NCBI RefSeq assembly: GCF_004217135.1
Contig: NZ_SHKK01000001.1
Coordinates: 7,006,001-7,070,000, forward strand
Source: Micromonospora violae
GTDB lineage: Bacteria; Actinomycetota; Actinomycetes; Mycobacteriales; Micromonosporaceae
Reading direction: 5' to 3'
Length of the DNA stretch: 64,000 nucleotides
The position numbers were made by a program, and so were the translations under genes. Under the pieces are notes generated by a model, which saw only the letters and a program-made list of their open reading frames with translations, was not told the DNA's origin and made no database searches. Positions within the stretch are counted from its first letter, which is position 1; every line of letters starts with the position of its first letter. Shown here one piece after another: positions 34,068 to 43,030 of the stretch.

Positions 34068-34631
34068 GTGACCCGGATCGTGGCCGGGACGCTCGGTGGC
34101 CGGCGGATCGCCGCGCCCCCCGGCGCCGGCACCCGGCCCACCTCGGACCGGGTCCGGGAGGCGCTGTTCAGCGCCATCCAGGCCACGGTCGATCTCGACG
34201 GCGCCCGCTTCGCCGACCTGTACGCCGGCTCCGGCGCGGTCGGGCTGGAGGCGTTCTCCCGGGGTGCCGGGCACGTGCTGCTGGTCGAGTCCGACCCCCG
34301 CGCCGCCCGGGTGATCCGGGAGAACGTGGCGGCCCTGCGCGCCGGTCCGGCGGCCCGGCTGGTCACCGGCAAGGTGGCGACGGTGCTGGCGGCCGGGCCG
34401 GACGGCGAGCCGTACGACGTGGTCTTCGCCGACCCGCCGTACGCGGTGCCGGACGAGGAGATCACCGCACTGTTGGCCACGCTGGTCGACGGCGGCTGGC
34501 TGGCGCCCGACGCGTTGGTGGTGGTGGAGCGGTCCCGCCGGACCAGGGAGTTCGACTGGGTGGAGGGGATCACTGCCGAGCGCAGTCGCCGGTACGGCGA
34601 GACCACCCTTTGGTACGGTCGCCGATCATGA
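34068..34631 (+). CDS. rsmD: 16S rRNA (guanine(966)-N(2))-methyltransferase RsmD
   Basis: A 187-residue SAM-dependent methyltransferase modifying m2G966 of 16S rRNA. It starts [18 protein letters not shown], has [15 protein letters not shown], the SAM-binding [19 protein letters not shown] near residue 47 and the catalytic DPPY motif in [14 protein letters not shown] near residue 123. Length typical. GTG at 34068 with AGGAGG-like AGGAGGAAACG upstream. The stop overlaps the coaD start (ATGA), the near-universal rsmD-coaD pair. Confidence 0.95.
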   Translation: MTRIVAGTLGGRRIAAPPGAGTRPTSDRVREALFSAIQATVDLDGARFADLYAGSGAVGLEAFSRGAGHVLLVESDPRAARVIRENVAALRAGPAARLVTGKVATVLAAGPDGEPYDVVFADPPYAVPDEEITALLATLVDGGWLAPDALVVVERSRRTREFDWVEGITAERSRRYGETTLWYGRRS

Positions 34632-35110
34632 GACGTGCGGTGTGTCCCGGTTCGTTCGACCCGGTCACCAACGGACACCTCGACATCATCGGGCGGGCCA
34701 GTCGGCTCTTCGATGAGGTGATCGTCGGTGTGCTGGTGAATCAGTCGAAGAGTGGCCTGTTCACTGTCGAGGAGCGCATCGAGATGCTCCGCGAGGTGAC
34801 CTCGTCGTACGGCAACGTGCGGGTCGAGTCGTTCCGCGGGCTGCTGGTGGACTTCTGCCGCGCCCAGCAGGCCAGTGTGCTGATCAAGGGGCTGCGGGCG
34901 GTCAGCGACTTCGACTACGAGTTGCAGATGGCCCAGATGAACATCGGTCTGGCTGGTGTCGAAACGCTCTTCATGCCGACCAACCCGCTCTACTCGTTCC
35001 TCTCGTCGAGCCTGGTCAAGGACGTGGCCAAGTGGGGTGGCGACATCTCCGCCCACGTCCCCGATCCGGTCCGCGAAGCTCTCCAGGCCCGCCTGGGCCC
35101 CCGCCCCTGA
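34628..35110 (+). CDS. coaD: phosphopantetheine adenylyltransferase
   Basis: A 160-residue nucleotidyltransferase making dephospho-CoA from 4'-phosphopantetheine and ATP. The N-terminal signature [16 protein letters not shown] contains the T/N-x-GH catalytic motif; [19 protein letters not shown] (residues ~84-102) and the [14 protein letters not shown] segment complete the family pattern. ATGA overlap with rsmD shows one transcript. A hairpin repeat begins 11 bases after the stop. Confidence 0.97.
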   Translation: MRRAVCPGSFDPVTNGHLDIIGRASRLFDEVIVGVLVNQSKSGLFTVEERIEMLREVTSSYGNVRVESFRGLLVDFCRAQQASVLIKGLRAVSDFDYELQMAQMNIGLAGVETLFMPTNPLYSFLSSSLVKDVAKWGGDISAHVPDPVREALQARLGPRP

Positions 35111-35120
35111 CCCACGCCCC

Positions 35121-35200
35121 CCGCCAGACTGGCGCTGGTGGTGCTCGGATCGTTCCTTTTCGAGGCGGTCTGACGTCACCGCGAAGTGCCAGCCTGGCGG
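35121..35200. repeat. imperfect hairpin repeat after coaD
   Basis: CCGCCAGACTGGC (35121-35133) pairs with GCCAGCCTGGCGG (35188-35200) with one mismatch; the pairing weakly continues inward (CGCTGGTGGTG / CACCGCGAAGT). The 80-bp span and location directly after a gene resemble the other hairpin elements of this window and may serve as terminator. Confidence 0.55.
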
Positions 35201-35339
35201 AGGGTGGCTATGTCGCGACTCGCCGGGTTGGGGTGAGTGGGGCGGCGGTGGGGCGGGCACGACATGATTGGTGGCGCGGGGAACGGCCGTAGCCCGCATC
35301 ATGGAGGTCGGCCGACGAACGACAGGAGTGAGGTAGCCG

Positions 35340-35837
35340 GTGGACCCGCTCGATCGCATCGACGAACTGATCGCCATCCTGGAGCAGGCCCGCTCCGTCC
35401 CGATGTCGCGTAACAACTGCATGGTCGACCGGGGTGAGATGATCGCTGCCCTCGATGAGATGCGCGCCGATCTCCCCGCCGACCTGCGTCGCGCCGCCGC
35501 GCTCCTGGAGGAGCGCGACAAGATCATGGAAGCCGGCAAGCGCGAGGCGGACCGGATCATCAGCGAGGGTGAGGCAGAACACGCCCGCCTGGTCTCGGTG
35601 AACGAGATCACCGTGTCGGCCGAGCACGAGGGCGCCCGGATCATCGGCGAGGCCCGGGCCGAGGCGCAGCGCCTGCGGGAGGAGGTCGACGACTACGTCG
35701 ACACCGCGCTGGCCAACTTCGAGCAGTTCCTCACCCGGGCGCTGGCCTCGATAGAGCGCGGCCGGGACAAGATGCACGCGCTCCGGGAGATCGGCACCTT
35801 CGCTGGGGATGAGGCGGAACGCCCGCTACCCTTCTGA
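35340..35837 (+). CDS. DivIVA-like coiled-coil protein
   Basis: A 165-residue protein beginning MDPLDRIDELIAILEQARSVP and continuing as a long amphipathic helix rich in Glu, Arg and Ala (residues ~45-150, for example AEAQRLREEVDDYVDTAL), the pattern of the DivIVA-related or ATP-synthase-b-like proteins encoded between coaD and yceD in actinobacteria (Rv2927c). A role in cell-pole or division organisation is inferred from homologues; no enzyme motif is present. GTG start with GAGGTAG-like site upstream. Followed by yceD after 109 bases. Confidence 0.85.
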   Translation: MDPLDRIDELIAILEQARSVPMSRNNCMVDRGEMIAALDEMRADLPADLRRAAALLEERDKIMEAGKREADRIISEGEAEHARLVSVNEITVSAEHEGARIIGEARAEAQRLREEVDDYVDTALANFEQFLTRALASIERGRDKMHALREIGTFAGDEAERPLPF

Positions 35838-35946
35838 GCGGCACCTCACCAGCCGACTTCTCAGGCGGGCGTCGCCCCCGGTTCGACGGTCCGGCGGTCG
35901 TCCAGGTAACCTTTTTTGTCGGCCTCTCACCGGCCGGAGTCTAACT

Positions 35947-36510
35947 ATGCCCAAGCACTCGCCATCGACACTCAACCCCAGGTCGCCGCTGGTCCTCGAC
36001 ACGAGGGACCTGCCGCGTCGCCCTGGCGCGTTGCGTGAGGTCCAGCGGGTCGTGCCGGCACCGGCGGACCTCGGTGTGGAGTTGATCGGCGTGCCGGAGG
36101 GCGCGGACCTCGACCTCGATCTGAGGTTGCAGTCGGTGTCCGAGGGCGTGCTCGTCTCCGGGACCATCACCGGTCCCGTCCGGGGCGAGTGCGGCCGATG
36201 CCTGCGCGAGATCAACGACTCGATGGGCGTGACGATCCAGGAGCTGTACGCGTACGAGGACAGCACCACGGACGCCACGACCGACGAGGACGAGGTGGGC
36301 CGGATGCAGGGCGATCTGATCGACCTGGAGCCGGCGCTGCGGGACGCGTTGGTGCTCACGCTGCCGACCAACCCGCTCTGCCGGGAGGACTGCCCAGGAC
36401 TGTGCCCCGAATGCGGGGCGCACTGGGACGATCTGCCGGCCGACCACAGTCACCAGCAGATCGACCCGCGTTGGGCGGGCCTGTCGCAACTGACCGTTAC
36501 AGAGGAGTAA
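35947..36510 (+). CDS. yceD: YceD/DUF177 family protein
   Basis: A 187-residue protein of the DUF177 family. The N-terminal strand LVLDTRDLPRRPGALREV, the central GPVRGECGRCLREI and the C-terminal cysteine cluster NPLCREDCPGLCPECG (four Cys, possible zinc site) are all typical. The family is linked to 23S rRNA/ribosome biogenesis because it is co-transcribed with rpmF in most bacteria and acts on 23S rRNA in plants and E. coli. The ATG at 35947 has GGAG eight bases upstream; rpmF starts 5 bases after its stop. Confidence 0.92.
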   Translation: MPKHSPSTLNPRSPLVLDTRDLPRRPGALREVQRVVPAPADLGVELIGVPEGADLDLDLRLQSVSEGVLVSGTITGPVRGECGRCLREINDSMGVTIQELYAYEDSTTDATTDEDEVGRMQGDLIDLEPALRDALVLTLPTNPLCREDCPGLCPECGAHWDDLPADHSHQQIDPRWAGLSQLTVTEE

Positions 36511-36515
36511 GAACC

Positions 36516-36689
36516 GTGGCCGTCCCGAAGCGCAAGATGTCGCGCAGCAACACCCGGTCCCGCCGGGCGAACTGGAAGGCGACCGTGGTCGCGACCGTTG
36601 CGTGCCCGCAGTGCAAGTCCCCGAAGCTGCCGCACGCCGCCTGCTCCGTCTGCGGCACCTACAACGGCCGCCAGGTTCTCGAGGTCTGA
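36516..36689 (+). CDS. rpmF: 50S ribosomal protein L32
   Basis: A 57-residue L32 protein: AVPKRKMSRSNTRSRRANWK at the start and two CxxC pairs (CPQC and CSVC), so it is the zinc-ribbon form. GTG at 36516 follows AGAGGAG by nine bases. Same transcript as yceD and probably plsX. Confidence 0.97.
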   Translation: MAVPKRKMSRSNTRSRRANWKATVVATVACPQCKSPKLPHAACSVCGTYNGRQVLEV

Positions 36690-36701
36690 CCTGGACGCCG
36701 A

Positions 36702-37787
36702 GTGACGCCCCCGACTCCAGGTCGGGCGGCGCGCGCATCCTGGCATTCGCCCGGTGCCCCGGCTCTCTCCGACGCCGGCCGGCCTGCTCCGGCCGGCGTT
36801 CCGGTGGAGCCGGGCGCCGCGCGGATCGCCGTTGACCTCCTCGGCGGGGACGACGCTCCCGCCGTCGTGGTTGACGGCGCTCTGCGAGCCATGCGCGCCG
36901 ACCCTGACCTGCATCTCCTTCTCGTCGGTCCGACCGAGGTCGCCGACGAGTTGATCGCCGCGCTGGATCCGGCGCAACGTGCCCGGATCACGGTGCGGCC
37001 CGTCCGCGATGTCGTCGGCATGGCCGACCATCCCAGCGCCGCCCGCGCCGAGAGCACCGTCCGGGCCGCGGTCACCGCCGTTCGGGATGGGACCGCCGAC
37101 GCCCTGGTCTCCGCCGGCGCCACCGGCGCCACCGTCACCGCGGCCGTGCTCGGTCTCGGCCGTTCGCCGGAGATCCGCCAGCCTGCCCTGGCCGCCACCC
37201 TGCCCGCCGTGGCGGGGCCGGTCGTGCTGCTCGATGTCGGCGGTTCCCTGGAACCCCGCCCGGCCACCCTCGCCCGCCATGCCGTGCTCGGCGCCGCCTA
37301 CGCGGCGGTGGCCCACTCGATCGCCGCGCCCCGGGTCGGTCTGCTCTCGGTCGGCACGGAGGCCGGCAAGGGCGACCGGGTCCGCCGCGCCACCGACCCG
37401 CTGCTCGCCGTCGAACCGCTGCCCGGAGGGGCGCGCTACGTCGGCCTGGTCGAGGGGTACGACGTGGCCCTCGGCGCGCGCGCCGATGTGGTTGTCACCG
37501 ACGGCTTCACCGGTAACGTGCTGCTCAAGGCCATTGAGGGCGCGTACGCGATGGCCGGCGGCCCGCCTGCCGAGGGCGGTGCGCCCCGCGCGGCGGCCCT
37601 GTTGGGCGTCGCGGGGACGGTGGTCGTCTGCCACGGGTCCGCCCGCGCCGACGACGTCGCCTCCGGCATAGCTCTCGCCGCCCACCTGTGGCGGCGGCGC
37701 GCCACCGATCTGGTCGCCGCGTTGCTCGACCGCGACGCCGCGACGGATCGCACCGATCGCTCCACCGACACCGAGGTACGCACATGA
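36702..37787 (+). CDS. plsX: phosphate acyltransferase PlsX
   Basis: A 361-residue cytosolic enzyme converting acyl-ACP to acyl-phosphate, the first step of the PlsX/PlsY route to phosphatidic acid. The core starts [20 protein letters not shown] at about residue 42; [20 protein letters not shown] near 133, [14 protein letters not shown] near 222 and [20 protein letters not shown] near 272 are the family motifs. The first ~40 residues are Pro/Ala-rich and unconserved, so an internal start is possible. It overlaps rnc by ATGA. Confidence 0.94.
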   Translation: MTPPTPGRAARASWHSPGAPALSDAGRPAPAGVPVEPGAARIAVDLLGGDDAPAVVVDGALRAMRADPDLHLLLVGPTEVADELIAALDPAQRARITVRPVRDVVGMADHPSAARAESTVRAAVTAVRDGTADALVSAGATGATVTAAVLGLGRSPEIRQPALAATLPAVAGPVVLLDVGGSLEPRPATLARHAVLGAAYAAVAHSIAAPRVGLLSVGTEAGKGDRVRRATDPLLAVEPLPGGARYVGLVEGYDVALGARADVVVTDGFTGNVLLKAIEGAYAMAGGPPAEGGAPRAAALLGVAGTVVVCHGSARADDVASGIALAAHLWRRRATDLVAALLDRDAATDRTDRSTDTEVRT

Positions 37788-38707
37788 GCAACGACAAGCG
37801 GCGGCGGGTGTCCGTCGGTCACCTGGAAGCCGCCTTCGGCGTGACCCTGGAACCCGAGCTGCTCCAGCGCGCGTTGACCCACCGGTCGTACGCGTACGAG
37901 AACGGTGGGTTGCCGACCAACGAGCGGCTGGAGTTCCTCGGCGACTCGGTGCTCGGCGTGGTGATCACCACGGCGCTCTTCCACAACCACCCGGATCTGC
38001 CCGAGGGGCAGTTGGCGAAGTTGCGGGCCAGCGTGGTCAACATGCGGGCGCTCGCCGACGTGGCCCGCGGGCTGGGCCCGGACGGGCTCGGCGCGTACCT
38101 GCTGCTCGGCAAGGGTGAGGAGACCACCGGTGGCCGGGACAAGGCGAGCATCCTCGCCGACACGTTGGAGGCGCTGCTCGGCGCGATCTACCTCCAGTAC
38201 GGCCTGGACACCACGGGGATCGTCATCCACCGGCTCTTCGACCCGCTGATGGCCGAGTCGGCCGGTCGCGGGGCCGCGCTGGACTGGAAGACGAGCCTCC
38301 AGGAGCTGACCGCGGCGCTCGGGCTCGGCGTTCCGGAGTACCGGATCGAGGGCACCGGCCCGGATCACCTCAAGACGTTCACCGCCTGGGTGGTGGTGGC
38401 CGGCAACCGGTACGGCGGTGCCGACGGGCGCAGCAAGAAGGAGGCCGAGCAGCGGGCCGCCGAGGCCGCGTGGCGGACGCTCACCGACGAGAACGGCCAG
38501 AACGGCGACGAACCCCAGGATGGTCGGGCCGGCGACGACCGGCAGGACCAGCCGGTCGACCGGGACGACTCGGCCGACCGGGCCGAGCCGTTCGGGCCGT
38601 TGGAGCGCGCCGAGCGGGCGGCGCAGGCCGAGCAGGCCGACCACCTGGCGCAGGCGCTGCCGGCCGGGCGTTCCGAAGGCCACGAGACGGGTTCGCGGCG
38701 TGCCTGA
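37784..38707 (+). CDS. rnc: ribonuclease III
   Basis: A 307-residue double-strand RNA endonuclease. The catalytic signature [16 protein letters not shown] (residues ~45-60) and the second acidic cluster [15 protein letters not shown] (~127-141) are intact; the dsRNA-binding domain covers ~165-232 ([29 protein letters not shown]). A ~75-residue acidic/Gln-rich C-terminal extension ([17 protein letters not shown]) is unusual compared with the ~240-residue mycobacterial enzyme. Starts at an ATGA overlap with plsX; the stop overlaps the mutM start. Confidence 0.95.
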   Translation: MSNDKRRRVSVGHLEAAFGVTLEPELLQRALTHRSYAYENGGLPTNERLEFLGDSVLGVVITTALFHNHPDLPEGQLAKLRASVVNMRALADVARGLGPDGLGAYLLLGKGEETTGGRDKASILADTLEALLGAIYLQYGLDTTGIVIHRLFDPLMAESAGRGAALDWKTSLQELTAALGLGVPEYRIEGTGPDHLKTFTAWVVVAGNRYGGADGRSKKEAEQRAAEAAWRTLTDENGQNGDEPQDGRAGDDRQDQPVDRDDSADRAEPFGPLERAERAAQAEQADHLAQALPAGRSEGHETGSRRA

Positions 38708-39557
38708 GCTGCCCGAGGTGGAGACCGTCCGGCAGGGGGTGGCCCAGTGGGTGGTCGGCCGGCGGATCGCCTCGGTCGAGGTTCGTCACCCGCGTGCGGT
38801 CCGCCGGCACATCCCGGGTGACGTGCACTTCGCCGACGTGCTCGCCGGCCGGACGGTGCTGGACGCCCGTCGTCGCGGCAAGTACCTGTGGCTGCCACTG
38901 GACAGCGGTGACGCGATCGTCGGGCACCTCGGCATGTCGGGTCAGCTGCTGCTCCAGCCGCCCGGGACGAGCGACGAGACCCATCTGCGGGTCCGGTTCC
39001 GGTTCGCCGACGACGGCCCGGAGCTGCGCTTCGTCGACCAGCGCACGTTCGGTGGGCTCTCGGTGAGTGAGGGCGGCGCCGAGTTGCCCGACGAGATAGC
39101 GCACATCGCCCGCGACCCGATGGATCCGGAGTTCTCGGACGAGGCGTTCGTCGCGGCGCTGCGTCGCCGGCACACCGAGGTGAAGCGGGCCCTGCTCGAC
39201 CAGACCCTGATCTCCGGGGTGGGCAACATCTACGCCGACGAGGCGCTCTGGCGTGCCAGGCTGCACGGCGGCCGACCCACCGACGCGCTGACCGGCCCGG
39301 CCGCGCAGCGTCTGCTCGGGCACGTCCGCGACGTGCTGGCCGAGGCGATCCGCGCGGGCGGCACCAGCTTCGACGCCCTCTACGTGAACGTCAACGGCGA
39401 GAGTGGCTACTTCGACCGCGCGCTCAACGCGTACGGCCGCGAGGGCGAGCCGTGCCCCCGGTGCGGGGCGCCGATCCGCCGTGAGGCGTTCATGAACCGC
39501 TCCTCGTACAGCTGCCCGCGCTGTCAGCCCCGGCCCCGGGGTTCCCTTCGGGGATGA
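38700..39557 (+). CDS. mutM: formamidopyrimidine-DNA glycosylase
   Basis: A 285-residue bifunctional DNA repair enzyme removing 8-oxoguanine. The N-terminal [12 protein letters not shown] provides the catalytic Pro2 and Glu3; [10 protein letters not shown] contains the beta-delta lysine; [19 protein letters not shown] is the H2TH core; and the C-terminal zinc finger is [10 protein letters not shown]...SSYSCPRC. All key residues are present. GTG at 38700 overlaps the rnc stop by 8 bases. In mycobacteria fpg likewise follows rnc. An extra PRPRGSLRG tail is poorly conserved. Confidence 0.96.
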   Translation: MPELPEVETVRQGVAQWVVGRRIASVEVRHPRAVRRHIPGDVHFADVLAGRTVLDARRRGKYLWLPLDSGDAIVGHLGMSGQLLLQPPGTSDETHLRVRFRFADDGPELRFVDQRTFGGLSVSEGGAELPDEIAHIARDPMDPEFSDEAFVAALRRRHTEVKRALLDQTLISGVGNIYADEALWRARLHGGRPTDALTGPAAQRLLGHVRDVLAEAIRAGGTSFDALYVNVNGESGYFDRALNAYGREGEPCPRCGAPIRREAFMNRSSYSCPRCQPRPRGSLRG

Positions 39558-39759
39558 CCCGGAGTCGGCTCGGGGAGATGCCGGCGGGTCGCGGTGGGCC
39601 GCTCCGGGCTGGACCCGGGGGTACGGCCGGATCGCGGGCCGACTCCCGACGAACGCCGCCCCACTTCCGGTCCGCTGGTTTCAGGGCGGGCCGGGGTCGA
39701 TCCCCGATGTGATCGCCTCGTCACGCACCTAACGTCAGCACCGTTGACAGGGGGTTGAC

Positions 39760-41997
39760 GTGACAGGGGGACCCGAGATGGGGAGAAGACCGGTGACGGT
39801 GCGGCTGGCGCGGTGGAGCGCCGAGCACCCGTGGCGGGCGATCGCACTGTGGGCCGTGTTCGTGGCGGTGTGTTTCGTCGGCGGCAACGCCGCCGGGCTC
39901 AACGAGGCCACGGGCGGCGACCAGGCGATCGGCGAGGCGGGGCGGGCCAGCCTGATCGTGGACGCCGGTGACTTCGAGAACCCGGCCGTGGACAACGTCC
40001 TCATCACCTCCCCGTCCGGCACCTTGGACCAGGCGGCGGCGAAGGCGGCGGCCGACGACGCGGCGGCCCGGTTGCGTACGGTCGCCGGGGTGGCCGGGGT
40101 GGGCGAGCCGATCACCGCGCGGGACGGCTCGGCGCTGTTGCTGCCGATCACCATGTCGGGTGACCCGGAGACGGCCTCGGAGCGGGTGCAGCCGTTGCGG
40201 GACGCCACCGCCGGTGTGCAGGCCGCGCACCCTGAGCTGCGGGTCGAGCAGGTCGGCGGGCCGTCGATCGGTCAGGCCCTCGACGACACCCTGGGCAAGG
40301 ATTTCAAGCGCGCCGAGCTGCTCAGTCTGCCGGTCACCCTGGCGATCCTGATCATCGCGTTCGGCGCGTTGATCGCGGCGAGCGTGCCGGTGCTGCTGGC
40401 CCTCTCCTCGGTCGCCGCCGCGATGGGTCTGTCCACCCTGGCCTCCCACCTGGTGCCGGCCACCGACACCACGGCGCCGGTGATCCTGCTGATCGGCATG
40501 GCGGTCGGGGTCGACTACTCACTGTTCTACATCCGTCGGGAGCGGGAGGAGCGCGCCAAGGGCCGGTCCGGTCTGGACGCGGTGGAGATCGCCGCGGAGA
40601 CGTCCGGGCACGCCGTGGTGGTCTCCGGCTTCGCGGTGATCATCTCGATGGCCGGGTTGCTGCTCGCCGGCGACGTGGTCTTCTCGTCCCTCGCCATCGG
40701 CTCGATCCTCGTGGTGGCCGTCGCGGTGACCGGTTCGCTGACCGTACTGCCCGCGTTGCTGGCCCGGCTCGGTCGCTGGGTGGACCGGCCTCGGGTGCCG
40801 TTGCTCTGGCGACTGACCGCGCCGCGTACCGACCGGCATGGTGCGCCCCGCGCTCCCCGGCTGTGGCCCGCGGTGCTCCGGCCCGCGTTGCGCGCGCCGG
40901 TGGCGACGCTGGTCATCTCGGTCGGGCTGCTGCTCGCGCTGGCCGCGCCGGCGCTCGGCATGAAGCTGAAGTTCCCCGGCATGGAGGATCTGCCCCGCAC
41001 GACTCCGGCCATGCAGGCGTACGACCGGCTCACCGCGGCCTTCCCGAGCGCCGGTACCAATCATGTGGTGGCCGTCCGGGCGCCCGCCGACCAGGCCGAC
41101 CGGGTACGTGCCGCGCTCACCGACCTGTCCGCCCGGGCGGCCGGCGATCCGCTGTTCGCCCCGGCCGAGGCGGACGGCCCGAAGATCGAGGTGTCGGCCG
41201 ACCGCCGGGTCTCGGTGCTGGACGTGCCCACCCCGTACGCCAGTCGGGACGACCGGTCGGTGCGGTCGTTGGAGAAGCTGCGTGGGGACCTGGTCCCGGC
41301 GCAGCTGCGGGGCATCCCCGGTGTCGAGTACGCGGTGGGCGGGGGCGTGGCCGACAGCGAGGACTACGCACAGCACGTCCGGGACAAGTTGCCGCTGGTC
41401 ATGGGCTTCGTGCTGGTGCTGACCTTCCTGGTCATGACGTTCACGTTCCGGTCGGTGGTGATCGCGGCCAGCTCGATCGCGCTGAACCTGCTCTCCGCCG
41501 GTGCCGCGTACGGCCTGTTGGTGCTGATTTTCCAGGGCGAGTGGGCGCAGGGGCTGCTCGGCTTCACGTCGATGGGCGCGATCGTGTCCTGGTTGCCGCT
41601 GTTCCTCTTCGTGGTGCTGTTCGGCCTCTCGATGGACTACCACGTCTTCGTGGTCAGTCGGATCCGTGAGGGCGTCCGGTCCGGCCTGGCCAACCGCGAC
41701 GCCGTGTCGTACGGGATCACGTCGTCGGCCGGGGTGGTGACCAGCGCCGCCATCGTGATGGTCGGCGTCTTCTCGATCTTCGCCACGCTGAGCACGATCG
41801 ACATGAAGCAGCTCGGCATCGGCCTGGCGGCCGCGATTCTGCTGGATGCCACGATCATCCGGGGTGTGGTGCTGCCGGCGTTGATGACCATGCTCGGCGA
41901 CGCCAACTGGTGGGCTCCGCGCTTCCTGCGCGCCCGCCCGGCACCCGCCCCCACCGATCCGCCGACCCCCGCACCGGCGCTGGTGCCGGTGCCCTGA
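39760..41997 (+). CDS. MMPL-family RND transporter
   Basis: A 745-residue inner-membrane transporter with the MMPL/RND twelve-helix plan: one N-terminal helix (~25-45), a large extracytoplasmic domain (~50-185), helices to ~345, a second external domain (~385-540) and helices to ~725. The two proton-relay-type repeats are GMAVGVDYSLFYIRRERE near residue 248 and LFGLSMDYHVFVVSRIREG near 625, each with the characteristic Asp-Tyr. MmpL-type proteins export lipids or drugs. The GTG at 39760 or the ATG at 39778 (better Shine-Dalgarno AGGGGG) may be the start. Monocistronic; substrate unknown. Confidence 0.92.
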   Translation: MTGGPEMGRRPVTVRLARWSAEHPWRAIALWAVFVAVCFVGGNAAGLNEATGGDQAIGEAGRASLIVDAGDFENPAVDNVLITSPSGTLDQAAAKAAADDAAARLRTVAGVAGVGEPITARDGSALLLPITMSGDPETASERVQPLRDATAGVQAAHPELRVEQVGGPSIGQALDDTLGKDFKRAELLSLPVTLAILIIAFGALIAASVPVLLALSSVAAAMGLSTLASHLVPATDTTAPVILLIGMAVGVDYSLFYIRREREERAKGRSGLDAVEIAAETSGHAVVVSGFAVIISMAGLLLAGDVVFSSLAIGSILVVAVAVTGSLTVLPALLARLGRWVDRPRVPLLWRLTAPRTDRHGAPRAPRLWPAVLRPALRAPVATLVISVGLLLALAAPALGMKLKFPGMEDLPRTTPAMQAYDRLTAAFPSAGTNHVVAVRAPADQADRVRAALTDLSARAAGDPLFAPAEADGPKIEVSADRRVSVLDVPTPYASRDDRSVRSLEKLRGDLVPAQLRGIPGVEYAVGGGVADSEDYAQHVRDKLPLVMGFVLVLTFLVMTFTFRSVVIAASSIALNLLSAGAAYGLLVLIFQGEWAQGLLGFTSMGAIVSWLPLFLFVVLFGLSMDYHVFVVSRIREGVRSGLANRDAVSYGITSSAGVVTSAAIVMVGVFSIFATLSTIDMKQLGIGLAAAILLDATIIRGVVLPALMTMLGDANWWAPRFLRARPAPAPTDPPTPAPALVPVP

Positions 41998-42008
41998 ATA
42001 ACGGCCGG

Positions 42009-42036
42009 TGGCCGGGCCGCGACCGCGGCCCGGCCA
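42009..42036. terminator. bidirectional terminator after MMPL gene
   Basis: TGGCCGGGCCGCG and CGCGGCCCGGCCA form a 13-bp perfect stem with a 2-nt tip between convergent genes. Confidence 0.8.
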
Positions 42037-42071
42037 CGCCGGCTCGGGGCAGTAGCCCGGCCACCACCGGA

Positions 42072-42914
42072 TCAGGGCAGCGGGCAGGCCTCCCGGGACG
42101 CGTCCAACGTGCGGTCCTTCCGGATCGAGGCGAAGCCGTAGCCGACGGTGGTGACACAGAAGTCGTCGGTCGAGCCGGTGTACTCGACGTGGAAGACCGG
42201 CTTGCCGGCGTCGCTGAACGGCAGCAGCTTGGCGCACTGGGCCAACCGGACGCACTCCTCGTTGACCGCGAAGTCGAAGTCCGGGGCCAGCGCGGCGACC
42301 TGCGGCACGTCGTTGACCAGCCCGGGGGAGAGGCTCAGCGAGCGGGCCAGTTCGGCCAGCCGCCGGTTGAACAGCAACTGGTCGTCGAAGTCGAGCGGAA
42401 AGCCGGTGCGCGCCGCGTACCCGTCGGCGTCGACGAGCGCCACCGCGCCGAAGCCCTTGCCCCGGCAGAGCCGGAACCGGTCGGCCAGCACCGGCCGGAG
42501 CGCGTCCCAACTCCGGACGTCCAGCCACCGGCTGTCGGGTCGGTGCCCGGCCGAGCCCCGGACGGCCTCCGGAAACCGGCTGGCGTCCGGGTCGGTGGAG
42601 CGGACCGACCCCACGCTCACCTGGCAGATCAGCCGGCGGTCGCGGGAGCGCAGCTCGGCGGTCTGCGCGGCGGTGGTGGCCACCGGGTCGAGCAGGAAGA
42701 CGTCGGCGTCCACGGCCGGGTCGAGCGGGCCGGTGAGCTGCCACTGCCACTGCCAGTGCCGGGCTTGCGCCGCCGGCCACGCGGTGGGTGCGCCGGGCGG
42801 GGTCAGCGTGGGCCGGCACCCGTACGCCGGCACCACCAGCACGACAGCGACGCTGGCCGTGAGGGCGCGGCGCAGTGGGCGTACGGCGACGGGTCGTCGC
42901 GGCCGGATCCGCAT
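42072..42914 (-). CDS. GH114-like endo-alpha-1,4-polygalactosaminidase family lipoprotein
   Basis: A 280-residue secreted protein. The N-terminus has a twin-arginine-poor signal (LRRALTASVAVVLVVPAYGC) with a Cys at residue 33 that may be lipidated, although AYGC is not an ideal lipobox. The mature part has GH114/DUF297 features: HWQWQLTGPLD-like segment near residue 53, ADVFLLDP near 69, ICQVSVGSVR near 95, SRWLDVRSWDALRPVL near 127 and KGFGAVALVDADGY near 152, placing acidic residues at strand ends of a TIM barrel. The family cleaves galactosaminogalactan-type polymers. Fungal cell-wall or biofilm degradation is a plausible role (inference). Confidence 0.8.
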   Translation of the reverse strand: MRIRPRRPVAVRPLRRALTASVAVVLVVPAYGCRPTLTPPGAPTAWPAAQARHWQWQWQLTGPLDPAVDADVFLLDPVATTAAQTAELRSRDRRLICQVSVGSVRSTDPDASRFPEAVRGSAGHRPDSRWLDVRSWDALRPVLADRFRLCRGKGFGAVALVDADGYAARTGFPLDFDDQLLFNRRLAELARSLSLSPGLVNDVPQVAALAPDFDFAVNEECVRLAQCAKLLPFSDAGKPVFHVEYTGSTDDFCVTTVGYGFASIRKDRTLDASREACPLP

Positions 42915-43030
42915 CGGCAGCTCCCGGGTCCCGGACGGCCGGTCGCCGCCCTCACCGGTACCCGGCCCCCACGCTCCGGCCGACGTACCTCACCGGGTCA
43001 AACGAGCGCGGGGGCGGGAACGACGCGCGG

